Shown one piece after another: positions 20,951-30,647 of a stretch of DNA of 64,000 nucleotides. How positions within the stretch are numbered: the first letter of the stretch is position 1; every line of letters begins with the position of its first letter. The notes below the pieces were generated by a model that saw nothing but the letters and a program-made list of their open reading frames with translations, did not search any database and was not told where the DNA came from. This stretch comes from Pyropia yezoensis (lineage: Eukaryota > Rhodophyta > Bangiophyceae > Bangiales > Bangiaceae), in contig CM020618.1 of NCBI GenBank assembly GCA_009829735.1, positions 20,197,346 through 20,261,345 of the forward strand, given 5' to 3'. Both the position numbers and the translations under genes were made by a program.

Positions 20951-22448
20951 TCACAGCACCGCCCGGAGCTCATCGACGAGGGAGCCCCTCCCCCCCTTCC
21001 CCCCCAGCGGAGGGCGTGCTGTAGCCACCGCCACCCCTCCCGTGGCGAGGCCACTCGCCTCCCCGTACAGCCGCGCCAGCAGGTCCTCCCGCAGGGCCAG
21101 CCGCCACCCCCCCCCCCCGCCCAGCCAGCCGCCGCCCGGACCGCCGCGCCAACCGCCGCGGCGGTCGCCACCCCCCCCACCACATTGTACACGCCGCTCA
21201 CGGGCGCTGCGGCGGCCGCCGCGGCCGCCCCCCCCCCCCGCCGCTCCGCCCCGTCCACCGCCGCCGCGACGGCGGCGGTCAGCGCCGGGAGGCCCACCCA
21301 GCTGACGGGCTGACCCCCCCCCCCCAGCACCGCCACCCCCCCGGCGCGGCCGACGGCGCCCACCCCCCCCGCCAGCACCCCCCACCGCGGCGCCAGCACC
21401 ACCCCCGCCCGCAGCAGCACCACCCGGGTGGCCGCCGACGACGCGCCGGCGGCGGCGGCCGCCGCCTCGGCCGCCACCGCCGCCGCGCACAGCCAGCCGC
21501 GGCCGGCGGGGGACGCTTCCGTGACCGCCGACGGCCGCCGAGCGACGCCATAGTGGCACACGGCGCAGCCGACGTGGACGAGCACCCGGGGGGGACGAGG
21601 GGGGGGGGGGGGGGGGGCGCCGCCGCGGGCGAGCCCCCGCCGCCCCCTGTCCCGGCGGCGGCGGCGGCAGCGGCGGCGGCAGCGTCGGCGGCGGCCGCCG
21701 CGGCCGTCACGGCCGCGGTCAGCGCCGCGGCGGCGCCGGCGGTGGCGGCCACGTGGCCCGCCACCACAGCGTCGTCCCAGCGGCGGAGGAGGGAGCCAGC
21801 GCCGGGGGGCACGTGCACCACCGCCACGTCGTCGCCCGCCAGCTCCGCCTCCCACCCGCTGCCGTCTGCCCACCGCACCGTCCGGGTGCCCGGCAGGGGC
21901 GGGGCGGGGGCGGCGTCCCCGTGGCCGCCGCCACCGTCAGCCCCGTGGGGGGGCCCCCGTGGGGGCACCAGCACCACCACCTCAGAGGCGGGGGCGTAGT
22001 GCGCCGCGAGCGCCGCCAGCGCCGGCGACGGCGGGCCGGCAAGGACCACCTTGCGCGGCGGCGGCGGCGGCGGCGGGGGGGGGATGGACAGCGCCGCCGC
22101 CGCCGCCGCCGACGGCCGCGGCGGCGGCGACGGCACCGCCGGTCGACGCGGCCGCGGGGGGGCGGGCGACCATGCGGCGGCGGCCGCCGCCGCCCGGCCG
22201 GCGCGGCGGTGCCGGCGGCGGGGGGGCACCGCCACCCCCGGCGGGGGGACGAGCGCAAACGCAACGCGTCCGCCACCGGCGGCGGTGGCGGCCGCGGTCG
22301 CTGCCGCCGCCGCCGCCGCCGCCGCGGGGCAGCCGCGGCGGCAGCGGCCGGCGGCGGCAGCGGCGGAGAGCCGCGCGGCCGGCGGGTGCGCCACGGGCGG
22401 GAGGAGTGCGGGCGTCAGCGGCGCAAACGCCGCCGAGGCGGGCGCCAT
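20951..22448 (-). CDS. SDR39U1/YfcH-like atypical short-chain dehydrogenase (epimerase family), frame broken at two homopolymers
   Basis: Resembles the TIGR01777 family of NAD(P)-dependent epimerase-like proteins, whose plant members are plastidic. The ATG at 22448 starts an Ala/Pro-rich N-terminus of about 125 residues (possible transit peptide). Core landmarks in order, in three frames: KVVLAGPPSPALAALAAHYA and LLRRWDDAVVAGHVAATAGA; after a 19-G plus-strand run (21599-21617) VLVHVGCAVCHYGV, TRVVLLRAGVVLAPRWG, PVSWVGLPALTAAVAAAVD and GVYNVVGGVATAAAVGAAV; after a 12-C plus-strand run (21107-21118) WRLALREDLLARLYGEASGL to the stop at 20951. All three segments align in order with the family, so the breaks are probably sequence errors rather than decay. 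The usual GxxGxxG nucleotide-binding glycines are replaced by GPPSPAL, which is odd. Convergent with the FSP1-like gene. Confidence 0.72.
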
Positions 22449-23935
22449 GGCCCCGCGCACGGGGAGGGAGGGAAGGAGGGGTGAAGGAGGGGGCGGCGGG
22501 AGGGAGCGTGGAGGTGAGGCGAGGAGGTGGGCAGGGGCGGATGCAACGCCGGGGGTTGCCGCCCCCGGCGGCGGCGGGCAGGTCACACAGGTGCGGGGGG
22601 GCGGCGCGAGCCGTCGATTGGACGCTCAGGTGGGGAGCCGCCCGACGTGGGGGGGCGCGTCAGGGCGGGTGGACGGGGTCGAGGGGCCACCAAACGACGC
22701 GCGCAACGTCGATGGGGGGAGCCTGTGGCCGCCGCGTCGGGCACACGCTGGCCGTCAAAGCACCTGCGCACCCCCGCAAAGTCGCAGGGGCTCCCGGCAG
22801 GCCCCGACAAGTCGTGTCGACACTTTCCAAGGCGGCGGCCTCACGAGCGTGCCAACAGGGGTGGGGGTCACGCACGCTGTGCTGGCACGTGCACGGCACG
22901 ACACGCCCCCTCTTTCAGAGTTCACCCTCACCCCCCGCCACAACAGTGGCAGTGGCACGCGTGGCACCGAGGCGCGGGCGCCTCGCACCCCGACAAGCCG
23001 TGCAAGGCCCCAGTTCAGGGTGATCATGGCACGATGATGATGGCACGGTTGCCCTGATCCCAGCAGCCGGGGGGGGTACGTATGCGCGACACTGGAACGA
23101 AACGTCTCGAGTGGGGGGGCGGGGTACAGTACAGGTGTAGACACTGTGGAGCAAGGAGAGGGACAGAGGTGGGCTCAGGAGGGACGATGTGTTCACGCTG
23201 TAATCCAGACGTCCCAAAGCGCAAAGACCAGTGGCCATCGCTTGTACCGTACATACTGTGCATACTGTACATGCACTGTACTGTGAAGCCGTCCCTCCCC
23301 CTCCAGCGCAGTGCACTGACACTAAATGTTTACGGAGTGTCCACCAGGACGTCCGTCGTTCAGTGGAAAACGGCTTGTACTTCTTGTTGCATTCGGGGAC
23401 CGACATCAACTACATAGCGTGCGACCTCCCCGCGCATCGTCTGGCTTAGGGCCCCAGCACACACACACCGGCTACCCTGCAGGTGAGAACCCCCCCCCCC
23501 CCCCCCGCACGTGCGCACATGCCGCGGATGCTCGTCCGAGCATGGGAAGAGGGGCTATTGGCCAGCAGCCAGGTACCACGGCCGCCCGCCGCCGACGCCG
23601 ACACCCCCCTCCCACCACACACGGGCGACAGAGGGCGGCGGGGAGTGGGCTGAGGGGCCACCACCGTGGGGCGGCTCAAGCAGGTCCGCAGAGGCTCCAC
23701 CCGTCAGGTAGACGCGGGAGCATCTTGCATGCACCAAAGCTGCGCGTAAGCCCGAGGAAAACGCCACGTGAGGGGTTGGAGCAGCCAGACACGCACGGCT
23801 GCAGGAAAAAGAAAGGATGGCTCCAACAGCCTGGCCTGGCACAGTAGTAGGGACACCCCACCCCCTAAGAGCAAAAGGGGAAACGGCGCCCGGCCCCGCG
23901 CCCAACGTAGGAGACGGGGACCCGCACCGCCCGCA
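22449..23935. other. Intergenic region with clustered GTAC-type motifs
   Basis: No supportable gene. 22.45-22.6 kb is the upstream region of the SDR39U1-like gene. Around 23124-23133 (GGTACAGTACAGG) and 23245-23285 (TGTACCGTACATACTG and CATGCACTGTACTGTG) there are repeated TACAGTAC/GTACTGTAC-like motifs. A C-run lies at about 23491-23506. Confidence 0.4.
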
Positions 23936-25476
23936 TCAGCCTTCTTTTGTGTAACCGCCCTTGTCCTTAAGCAGCGTGCTCACCAGGCAGGCAGCGAGGA
24001 TGAGCCCCCCCCCCCCCGCGGCGGTGGGCCCCATCGACTCGCCGAGGAGGGCGGCGGAAAACAGGGCCGCCCACAGGGGCTCTGTCGCCAGCAGCACCGC
24101 CATTTCGGCCGCCGACACCCGAACAAGCGCAATGTTCTCCGCCACCACCGTCGCCGCGGTGGTGATGAGCCCAGCATAGACAAGCGCGCCGCCGATGGTA
24201 GCGTCGGCAAAAACGGGAGACAGGTCGGGGGCCACCACGTGAAGGCCCCCTGCCGCCGTCCATGTGGCGCTGTCGGTCAGCGCCCACGCCGCCGACAGCG
24301 CTGCAACGACGAGTAGCTGAATGGCCGAGATGGGCAGCGCCGCGTCTGGGTACTTCGCCAGTGCCCGCTCGTTCAATATGAAGCCCATGCCAAAGGCAAC
24401 GGCCTGGAAGAGAGCAAAGGCATCCGACATCGTGATGGGGGCACTGGCGCCCAGCTCCAGGAACGCCACCCCGCAGATAGCAAGCCCGGCCGACAGCCAG
24501 GTCGAGAGAGAAGACGGGGGCTCACTCGAGTTGGAGGGCCTGTGCAGAAGGAACATGAAAACCGCACGCGCGTGACGAAAACTAGCAAGGAAAAGGAAAC
24601 GTGTCAGCAATGCGGCGCATGGATAGGACACCCCCCGAAACAGGAACGACGGCAAGGTACGCCGAGGGAAAAAAAAAAGGGAAAGATCGAGAGACAGACG
24701 AGAGAGTTCAGCGCATAGGGAACGTACCGCAACGTCGGAAAGAGCCATGTCAGCAGGGGCACTGCCGCCACCGCCAGGGAGCACAGGAAGGCGCTCGTGT
24801 TGGCGTGGCACCCCTCAAGAGCTATCGATTGGGTGGCATAGCCGGCAAACACCCACATCCCCGCAACGATCCCCTCCCGCCAGAGGCCCGGGCTCAGCCG
24901 CCGCCGTGCGCCAAACAGCGCCGGCGAGAGGGCGGCGGCGGCAAGGCCAAAGCGCACACCTGCCGCCGCTGAGGCGGGCAGCGCCGACTGGATGAGCTTG
25001 ACCGTCCCAAAGTTGGTCCCCCAAATCGCCGCCACGCCGAGCAGCATCACCCGTGGCCACAGGTAGGCAACCGACAGGCCGGCGGGGGCACGGGTAGGGG
25101 GGGAGGGGGACACGGCGGCAGCGGCGGCAGCGGCGACGGCAGCGGTGGGTGCTGCATCTGCCGAGACTGCCGCGTCTGGCGCCACCACGTGGGCGGTGAC
25201 GTCGGCTGTCCGCCACTCGACGCCCGCGACGACAGGCGCCGCGGCAGATACAGGCGCCTCCGACGGGGGGACTTGCCTCGGGGGCCCATTGACCGACGTG
25301 ACCGCCACGGGACAGGTGCGGCGGCGGCGGCGGGGGACCGCGACCACCAGCGGCGTCGGCCGCGGCCGCAGCGGTAACAAGGGCGACTCGCGATGGCCGA
25401 GCCGGGTCGCCGCCCTGGCGGGGACACAAAAGGGGGGGGGGGTGGCAAAGCCGACCGCCACCACAGCCGACATCAT
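23936..25476 (-). CDS. EamA/DMT-superfamily transporter, two exons (25476-24728 and 24539-23936)
   Basis: A drug/metabolite transporter-type integral membrane protein; the substrate is unknown. Exon 1 starts at the ATG at 25476 (or 25473). It encodes ~135 residues of Ala/Pro-rich N-terminus, possibly a plastid transit peptide, then EamA repeat 1: VMLLGVAAIWGTNFGTVKLI, ALPASAAAGVRFGLAAAALS, EGIVAGMWVFAGYATQSIAL and TSAFLCSLAVAAVPLLTWLFPT. Exon 2 holds repeat 2: TWLSAGLAICGVAFLELGAS, DAFALFQAVAFGMGFILNE, ISAIQLLVVAALSAAWAL, GALVYAGLITTAATVVAENI and AEMAVLLATEPLWAALFSAALLGES. Joining across the intron preserves phase (CG|G) and gives 450 aa with about 10 helices. The PLWA...LLGE signature in repeat 2 is typical of EamA proteins. 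Confidence 0.85.
24540..24727 (-). other. Spliceosomal intron (188 bp) of the EamA transporter gene
   Basis: On the minus strand the intron begins GTACGT at 24727 and ends CTGCACAG at 24540. A pyrimidine-rich stretch (plus-strand A-run at 24669-24678) lies inside. Both flanking frames stay open into the intron but lose similarity to the family there. The splice restores the transporter frame exactly. It is the only coding intron I could support in the window. Confidence 0.75.
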
Positions 25477-27529
25477 CTTGGGCCCAAGGCGACGGGGGCG
25501 GGGGGGGGGGGCAGGCGTCCTTTACAAGAGGTGAAAGAAAGCGCACCGCCGACGAAGCGGTGGGTGTTGACGAGGTGGGTTGAGGGCAGGGGGGTGGGGC
25601 AGGAGGAAGGACGGCAGCAACGGCACGCAGGGAGGCAGGCGAGCGTGATTCATAAATGACAGGCCACGGGCCCCTTGCCTGCAATGAAGGGGTCTGGAAG
25701 CAGGTCCCTCCCGACCAGGCGGCCGCCGGGCGAGACAGCCTTCCAGATGGGTCCGAAGCGGGACAGGGCCAGATGGGTGCGAAGTGGGACAGGCTGCACA
25801 GGCCTGGCGCGTGGCGGAGGCGGTTGTTGTCAGATCCCAGGGGAGGCTCCCCATTTGCAGGCTATCAATATCTCCCGGGCCAAAAAAGTCTAAACCCTGG
25901 ATGGCCTCCGCCTCCAACACGTGCCAGATGCAAGACCCGATGGGCTGGAAGCGCCCATCAAGACACCTGCAAGCGATAGACGTTAATTATAAATTAGATG
26001 AATCTTCGTGTGGAACTCGCAAGTATGCATCGTGTGATGCTCTAAATACTTCCGCAGACTCTTTCGAGTATCTTGTAAGTGCGACGCCACGATGGACGAG
26101 AGACGCCTCGTAAGGCCCAGCCCCTATCGAGATGCCCACCTCGCGGGGGCGTGGAACGCGGCCAGGTCCTCGACCCAGGGGCCGTAGAGGCTGGCAGCGC
26201 CACAGTTTATCCCCGCGTGGTCGCCCCGTAGCACCTGCGGTTCGCGGCCCCCCCCGACTGGCTTGCCGAACTGGGGGGACGGGGTCTGTGCAAGAAGGGA
26301 TCCGCGCCACCACACCACGCGAGATGGGGCTGCGCCCCCTTTGACCGTGATCTGATGCCATCACTCGAAACGCCTCCACGGGCGCTTACGATGAAAGGGA
26401 CGTTGATCCTCGACCCGCAAAACCCCAACCTCCCCCCCCGCTACTGCAGACAACCATGCCTTGTTGTTGCGTGGCTGCCGTAACCCCTGCCACTGTCAGG
26501 GGGGGGGGGGGGAAGGGTCACCCCCTGTTCACGGGGACTCCCTCGCCAAATGGCCGCTTCCGCCTGGCCAAGGGATTTGGGGGGATGAGCGCTGCGCCGA
26601 GCGGCCCGCTGCCGGCTCTCTGACCGCCGCGCCAGCGTGGTGGCCGCCACGTGCGCCCCAGTCGCCCAACAACTTCGAATGCGTCATGCAGGGGCGGAGG
26701 GTCAGGAGAATCCTGCGTGCTGCTCCGGCGGCACGCGCCCACCCCCCCCCCCCCCCCCTTCGCGCCCCCCGGGACAGGGCGAGTTGGCGGCGGATGTTCC
26801 GCCACGCGGGCAGGCACCACCCGCAGCGGCCGGTTGTGCCGCCGCGTTCGAGTCTCTGCGTCTGCCGCTCGTAGCCGTTGGTCAAGGAGGTTGGTTGTGG
26901 GCGGGGGCGCCCGCGCGTTCCCCCTTCTCCCTCCGTCGGCGGTGAGCGTCGGCGCAGCGGCCGGCCGGGCCCGCCGACCTTCCCCCCGACCAACCATCCC
27001 GAGAGGGTCACTTGACTCCCCACCCCCATGACACCCCACTCAACGGTTTGCGGGGAGGTGGGCAGTCGGTCGGAGCCCCGGCTGGCTGGCCAGCCGGCGC
27101 TTTGGGCGGCCGGCCGCACGAAATCTCCCGCGGGAGACCCCCCACCAGAACGCTAACCCCCGTGGGGAGGAGAGAGGAAAGCGGCGGCCGAGGTGGCCGC
27201 CTTGCCTTGCCCGCGCGTGGCAGGAGACACGGGCGGTGACGCGCCGCGCCGCTTCTCTCCATAAACCCCGTCTCTCGCGCTTCCGCTCTGGCACAGCGCC
27301 ACACCTGGTGTCGTCAGTCGGCCAGCAGTGCCTTGTGCTCCTGGTTCTTGTTCTTTCCCCACCGCTTTGTCCTCGCTTACCCGACATCGCTACTGCCCGG
27401 TTGCGACTACCGTGTCTGGCCGCTCCTAGCCTTTCTCCTTTACCCCCGCCCCACTCTTCCCACCCATCCCCCCCCTCCCCATCCCATTCACTTTTCTCCC
27501 TTCCTTTGTCACCAGGCGCCACTGCAACG
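25477..27529. other. Intergenic region between the divergent EamA and secreted-protein genes
   Basis: No supportable gene. Features seen: a short tandem duplication near 25746-25792 (GATGGGT.CGAAG.GGGACAGG twice), an AT-rich patch at about 25978-26060, and C/G-runs at 26500-26514 and 26741-26758. At 27492-27515 a polypyrimidine tract ending in CACCAG lies just before the next ATG and looks like a 3' splice site of a 5'-UTR intron (inference). Confidence 0.4.
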
Positions 27530-28420
27530 ATGCGCCCCGTCTGTGCGCGGCTGGCCGCCGTTGCCACTGCTGTGGCAGTGGCGGTCACGGCAGCCGCGGT
27601 GCCCTTACCCGCCGCCGCGCAGCGGGTCTTCACTGGCCGTGGTGCGCCTTTGGTGGTCGCGACGCCTACGACGGCGCCGACGGCGGCGGCTGCGGCGGCG
27701 GCAACGGCGGCGGCTACGGGGGCGACAACGACGGCGGCCGTGCCGCCAGTGTCGACCATCCCCAGGGGGGCGCTCCTCGGGCTGCGTCCATCCTCGGCGC
27801 CTTTCCCTGCGGAGGAGCAGAATCGCGATGTGACCAAGCCCCCCCCCCCCGCAGCCACGGACGTCGCCGCCTGTCTTGCTGCCTACCTGGCGGCGCCCGT
27901 TGAAAACGTGTACGCCATCCCCGCCTACCTGTGCTGCGTGGACCCGTCTATGGGCTTTTGCGATCCGTCGTTGGAGTTTCGCCCCAACCGGGAGGTGTGC
28001 TCGTTGGACACCTCGGAGCAACGCGGCGGCCAGTGCTGCTTCTCCCAACCGGAAGACGGCACTCGTGCAGGCGACGGGGGCACCCCGCTGGCCGTGCGGT
28101 GCACCTCCCTGCTCATCGACTCCCCGTGTCGGGAGTGCACCCGGGCGGGCGCGCCGGGGTGTGCCGACCGCCCGGGCAAGTGCACCTCCCTCGCGGCTGA
28201 CCGGTACAGCCGGTGTGACGTGGGGGTGTGTGTGGTCAGGGGCCGCCGGGCGCGTGTCATGGTGCGGCCGACATGGTGTGGGTGGTTTGGCACGGTCGCC
28301 CAGTGCTGCCTGATGAAAAAGATGTGGTGGGAGCGCGTCAAGTGCTGCCGCGAGTGCAGAGTGCCGGGCTGGGGACGGAAAAGCTGGGGCTGCTGCTGGG
28401 CAGGACCGCGCCCGTGGTGA
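27530..28420 (+). CDS. Predicted secreted cysteine-rich protein
   Basis: I do not recognise the family. The ATG at 27530 is preceded by a splice-acceptor-like tract (ends CACCAG at about 27515) and opens a classical signal peptide: RPVCARL, then an Ala/Val core, then PLPAAAQR with a likely cleavage after AAA. The frame extends upstream to 27236 without protein-like character. The mature protein has a Thr/Ala-rich linker of about 80 residues, then a Cys-rich region of about 180 residues with roughly 22 cysteines, including CC pairs in YLCCVDPSMGFCD, GGQCCFSQ, AQCCLMKK, VKCCREC and WGCCW. The spacing suggests a disulfide-rich extracellular or cell-wall protein (inference). The total length is 296 aa. 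Confidence 0.7.
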   Translation: MRPVCARLAAVATAVAVAVTAAAVPLPAAAQRVFTGRGAPLVVATPTTAPTAAAAAAATAAATGATTTAAVPPVSTIPRGALLGLRPSSAPFPAEEQNRDVTKPPPPAATDVAACLAAYLAAPVENVYAIPAYLCCVDPSMGFCDPSLEFRPNREVCSLDTSEQRGGQCCFSQPEDGTRAGDGGTPLAVRCTSLLIDSPCRECTRAGAPGCADRPGKCTSLAADRYSRCDVGVCVVRGRRARVMVRPTWCGWFGTVAQCCLMKKMWWERVKCCRECRVPGWGRKSWGCCWAGPRPW

Positions 28421-29036
28421 ACATTGCCTGCTTGGGGGAACGGGGGGAGAGATAGATGGCAGGTGTTGCCGCCACTCCATTCTATTCATGCTCTTTGTGT
28501 TTTTCATCGGCGAGCCGCGCGCCCTTTACTTCGCGACTTTTTTCCGTGGCTCGCGTTCTCACAGGTGATTCGTTTTGTTGCTCTTGACCATTCCACATAA
28601 GCGAGTGACAGTGCGCAAAGCGCGCGGTGTGCAGCGCCACGAACCCGCCACACTCCCCCCTTAGACCAACACAGCTGAGCCAGTGGAGGTCCCTGCTATC
28701 ACTCACCCGTAGGGCGTCGCCCTCGCTGCTCACGTCCCGCCCTCCCCTTCCCCATTAAGTCCTTTCCTTCAAGGAGGGGTGCCGTGACCCGGCAGGTCGA
28801 CGCGAAGGGCAGAGGTAGGGCAGACGGGGGTGCAACAGAGAGGATAGGGAGCAGGCAAGAGGGGGCAAGATGGAATGGTACAGACATCTGTGATACTAGA
28901 GAGTCCACTGTATCGTTTCTTCCTTCCAATGTGCACATGCAACAAGGTCGTCGTCGACGCCTGACCGAAAACGCCGCCGGGGGCCGGGAAGGACCCTTTT
29001 CCCCTCGCACCACCGCCGACCCGATGAAGCCCACCC
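28421..29036. other. Intergenic region between convergent genes
   Basis: 3' regions of the secreted protein (+) and the fibrillin (-). No ORF worth calling. The sequence near 28480-28600 is AT-richer than average. Confidence 0.4.
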
Positions 29037-30116
29037 TCACGTCGACGGCGGGGTCGCCGTAGGCCCCCGCCCCCCCTGCGGCCGCCCCTGGTTTCCGCCC
29101 CCCCGCAACACTGTAGCCAGCGCCGCCACGAGCACCGCCACCCCTCCCGCAACCCACACCGGCGCCACGGCAGCAACGCCAGCCACGACTGCGGCCGCCG
29201 CCACGGCGAGCGCCCAGCCCGGCACGGCGGGCGCGGTGGCAATGGCGGGCCACCCCTCCACGCCCTCAGGGTGCACCCCAGGCCGGCGAGTAAAGACAAA
29301 CCACGAGCCGCGGCCGCCGCGGCCGACGCGGATCCGGTCATCTAGATAGGTAGTGCCGAGCACAACGGTGCTGGCCCGCCCGAGCGATACGACTGCCCGC
29401 AGCGGGGGCACACCCAGCGCCAGCCGGGGGCGCTCAAACGTGACGTGGACGGCCCCCGGGGGGAGCACGCTCCGCGCCGAGACCGATGAAGTGCGGCTCG
29501 ACGGCGCGGGCAGGTCTGCCGCGGTGGCGCGGCGGAGGGTGCCGACCAGCAGCAGGAGCCCCGGGAGGAGGCCCAGTAGCCGGAACCGCACCACGTTGAT
29601 GACCACCCCCCCAGAAGTGAGCGCCTGCACCAGGGCAGTGGTGGGGAAGAGCGCCCGTCCGAGGCCCGACCGGAGGCGCCCCCCGGCGGGGGTGCCCCCG
29701 TCGCCCGCCGACACGTAGGCCACGTCATAGGCGCCCGCCAGGCGGGGATCTTCAACTACCGCGTCTGCAGGGGTGTGCGACGCGGGGAGGGTGTCGAGGA
29801 GGCGGTCAATGGCAGACCGTCGCGATGGCGACACGCCCGCGTTGAAGGGTGGGAGGAGGGACAGCAGCTCCGTCACCGACGCTTCGGCCGCCACGGGGGG
29901 GGATGTGCCCACAGCCGCCGGGGGAGGGCGGGGGGAGGGTGCCGTCCCCGCGTCGTCCCCCGCCCCCGCTGTCATTCGTAAGCGCGAAGCGGCGGCGGCG
30001 GCGGGAGCCGGGGGGGGACGCCCGACTCGCCGGGCGCCCGCCGCGCGGTGGCCGCTGACGCATAGCGGCAGCAGCGGCGGCGCCGCCCACGCCGTCGCCC
30101 CTGGTCGGGGCATCAT
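29037..30116 (-). CDS. PAP/fibrillin-domain plastid lipid-associated protein with C-terminal membrane anchor
   Basis: Fibrillins bind lipids or hydrophobic molecules in plastids (plastoglobules, thylakoids). Start ATG at 30116 (a second ATG follows at once) and 359 aa. Residues ~1-50 are an Arg/Ala-rich, acid-poor transit-like peptide. The PAP_fibrillin domain spans about 80-275: LLSLLPPFNAGVSPSRRSAI, LAGAYDVAYVSAGD, FPTTALVQALTSGGVVINVV, VHVTFERPRLALG and the signature TTYLDDRIRVGRGGRGSWFV. A Pro-rich link is followed by two hydrophobic stretches (WALAVAAAAVVAGVAAVAPV and WVAGGVAVLVAALATVL) forming one or two membrane helices near the C-terminus. This helix pair is not present in most fibrillins and suggests a thylakoid- or envelope-anchored member (inference). 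Intact frame. Confidence 0.85.
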   Translation of the reverse strand: MMPRPGATAWAAPPLLPLCVSGHRAAGARRVGRPPPAPAAAAASRLRMTAGAGDDAGTAPSPRPPPAAVGTSPPVAAEASVTELLSLLPPFNAGVSPSRRSAIDRLLDTLPASHTPADAVVEDPRLAGAYDVAYVSAGDGGTPAGGRLRSGLGRALFPTTALVQALTSGGVVINVVRFRLLGLLPGLLLLVGTLRRATAADLPAPSSRTSSVSARSVLPPGAVHVTFERPRLALGVPPLRAVVSLGRASTVVLGTTYLDDRIRVGRGGRGSWFVFTRRPGVHPEGVEGWPAIATAPAVPGWALAVAAAAVVAGVAAVAPVWVAGGVAVLVAALATVLRGGGNQGRPQGGRGPTATPPST

Positions 30117-30647
30117 GGGGAAGGCGACTGGAGGGAGGGGGGAACAGGCAGATTGGCGTTGAGCAGCGAGCGGGAAGAAGTGCAGGGGTGGAACGGCGGG
30201 ACAAGGCGGGGAAGGAACGGCGCGGAAGGGCGGGGGAGGGGGGGAACGCCGAATGGGGGATGGCGACCGGGCATAGCAAGGAGTGGCGCGTCCAGGGCAC
30301 CAGGGAGACCAGGGTGAGGGCTCGACTTGCGGTATCTCGTGTACAAGCAGATCGCGGTGAGGTCACGGGTGGGATCACAACCGGAAAACGCTCTTTTTCT
30401 TTTCTCGCTTCCCTGTTTCTTGGAGGATTTTACTCCGTGCCGTCCCGACCGTCGGATGTGCGCGGGCATGGCGGTCGGAGAACGGCGGCCACCCCTTGCT
30501 ACGACCGCTGTACTGTACCACCATCACGCTGCTGCCCGTCAGCCACGCGGCCAGTCAGCCCCACCGACCGCGGCACGCGCCGTCGCCGGCCAGCCAAGCC
30601 CTGGCAGCCCGGCGTCAGCGCGTCAGTTGCGGCGCGGGGAGGCGAAC

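Noticed and set aside
26124..26379. Minus-strand segment reading HAGINCGAASLYGPWVEDLAA
   Set aside because: Looks slightly protein-like but is short, has no family match I recognise and no flanking exon; not enough to call a pseudogene.
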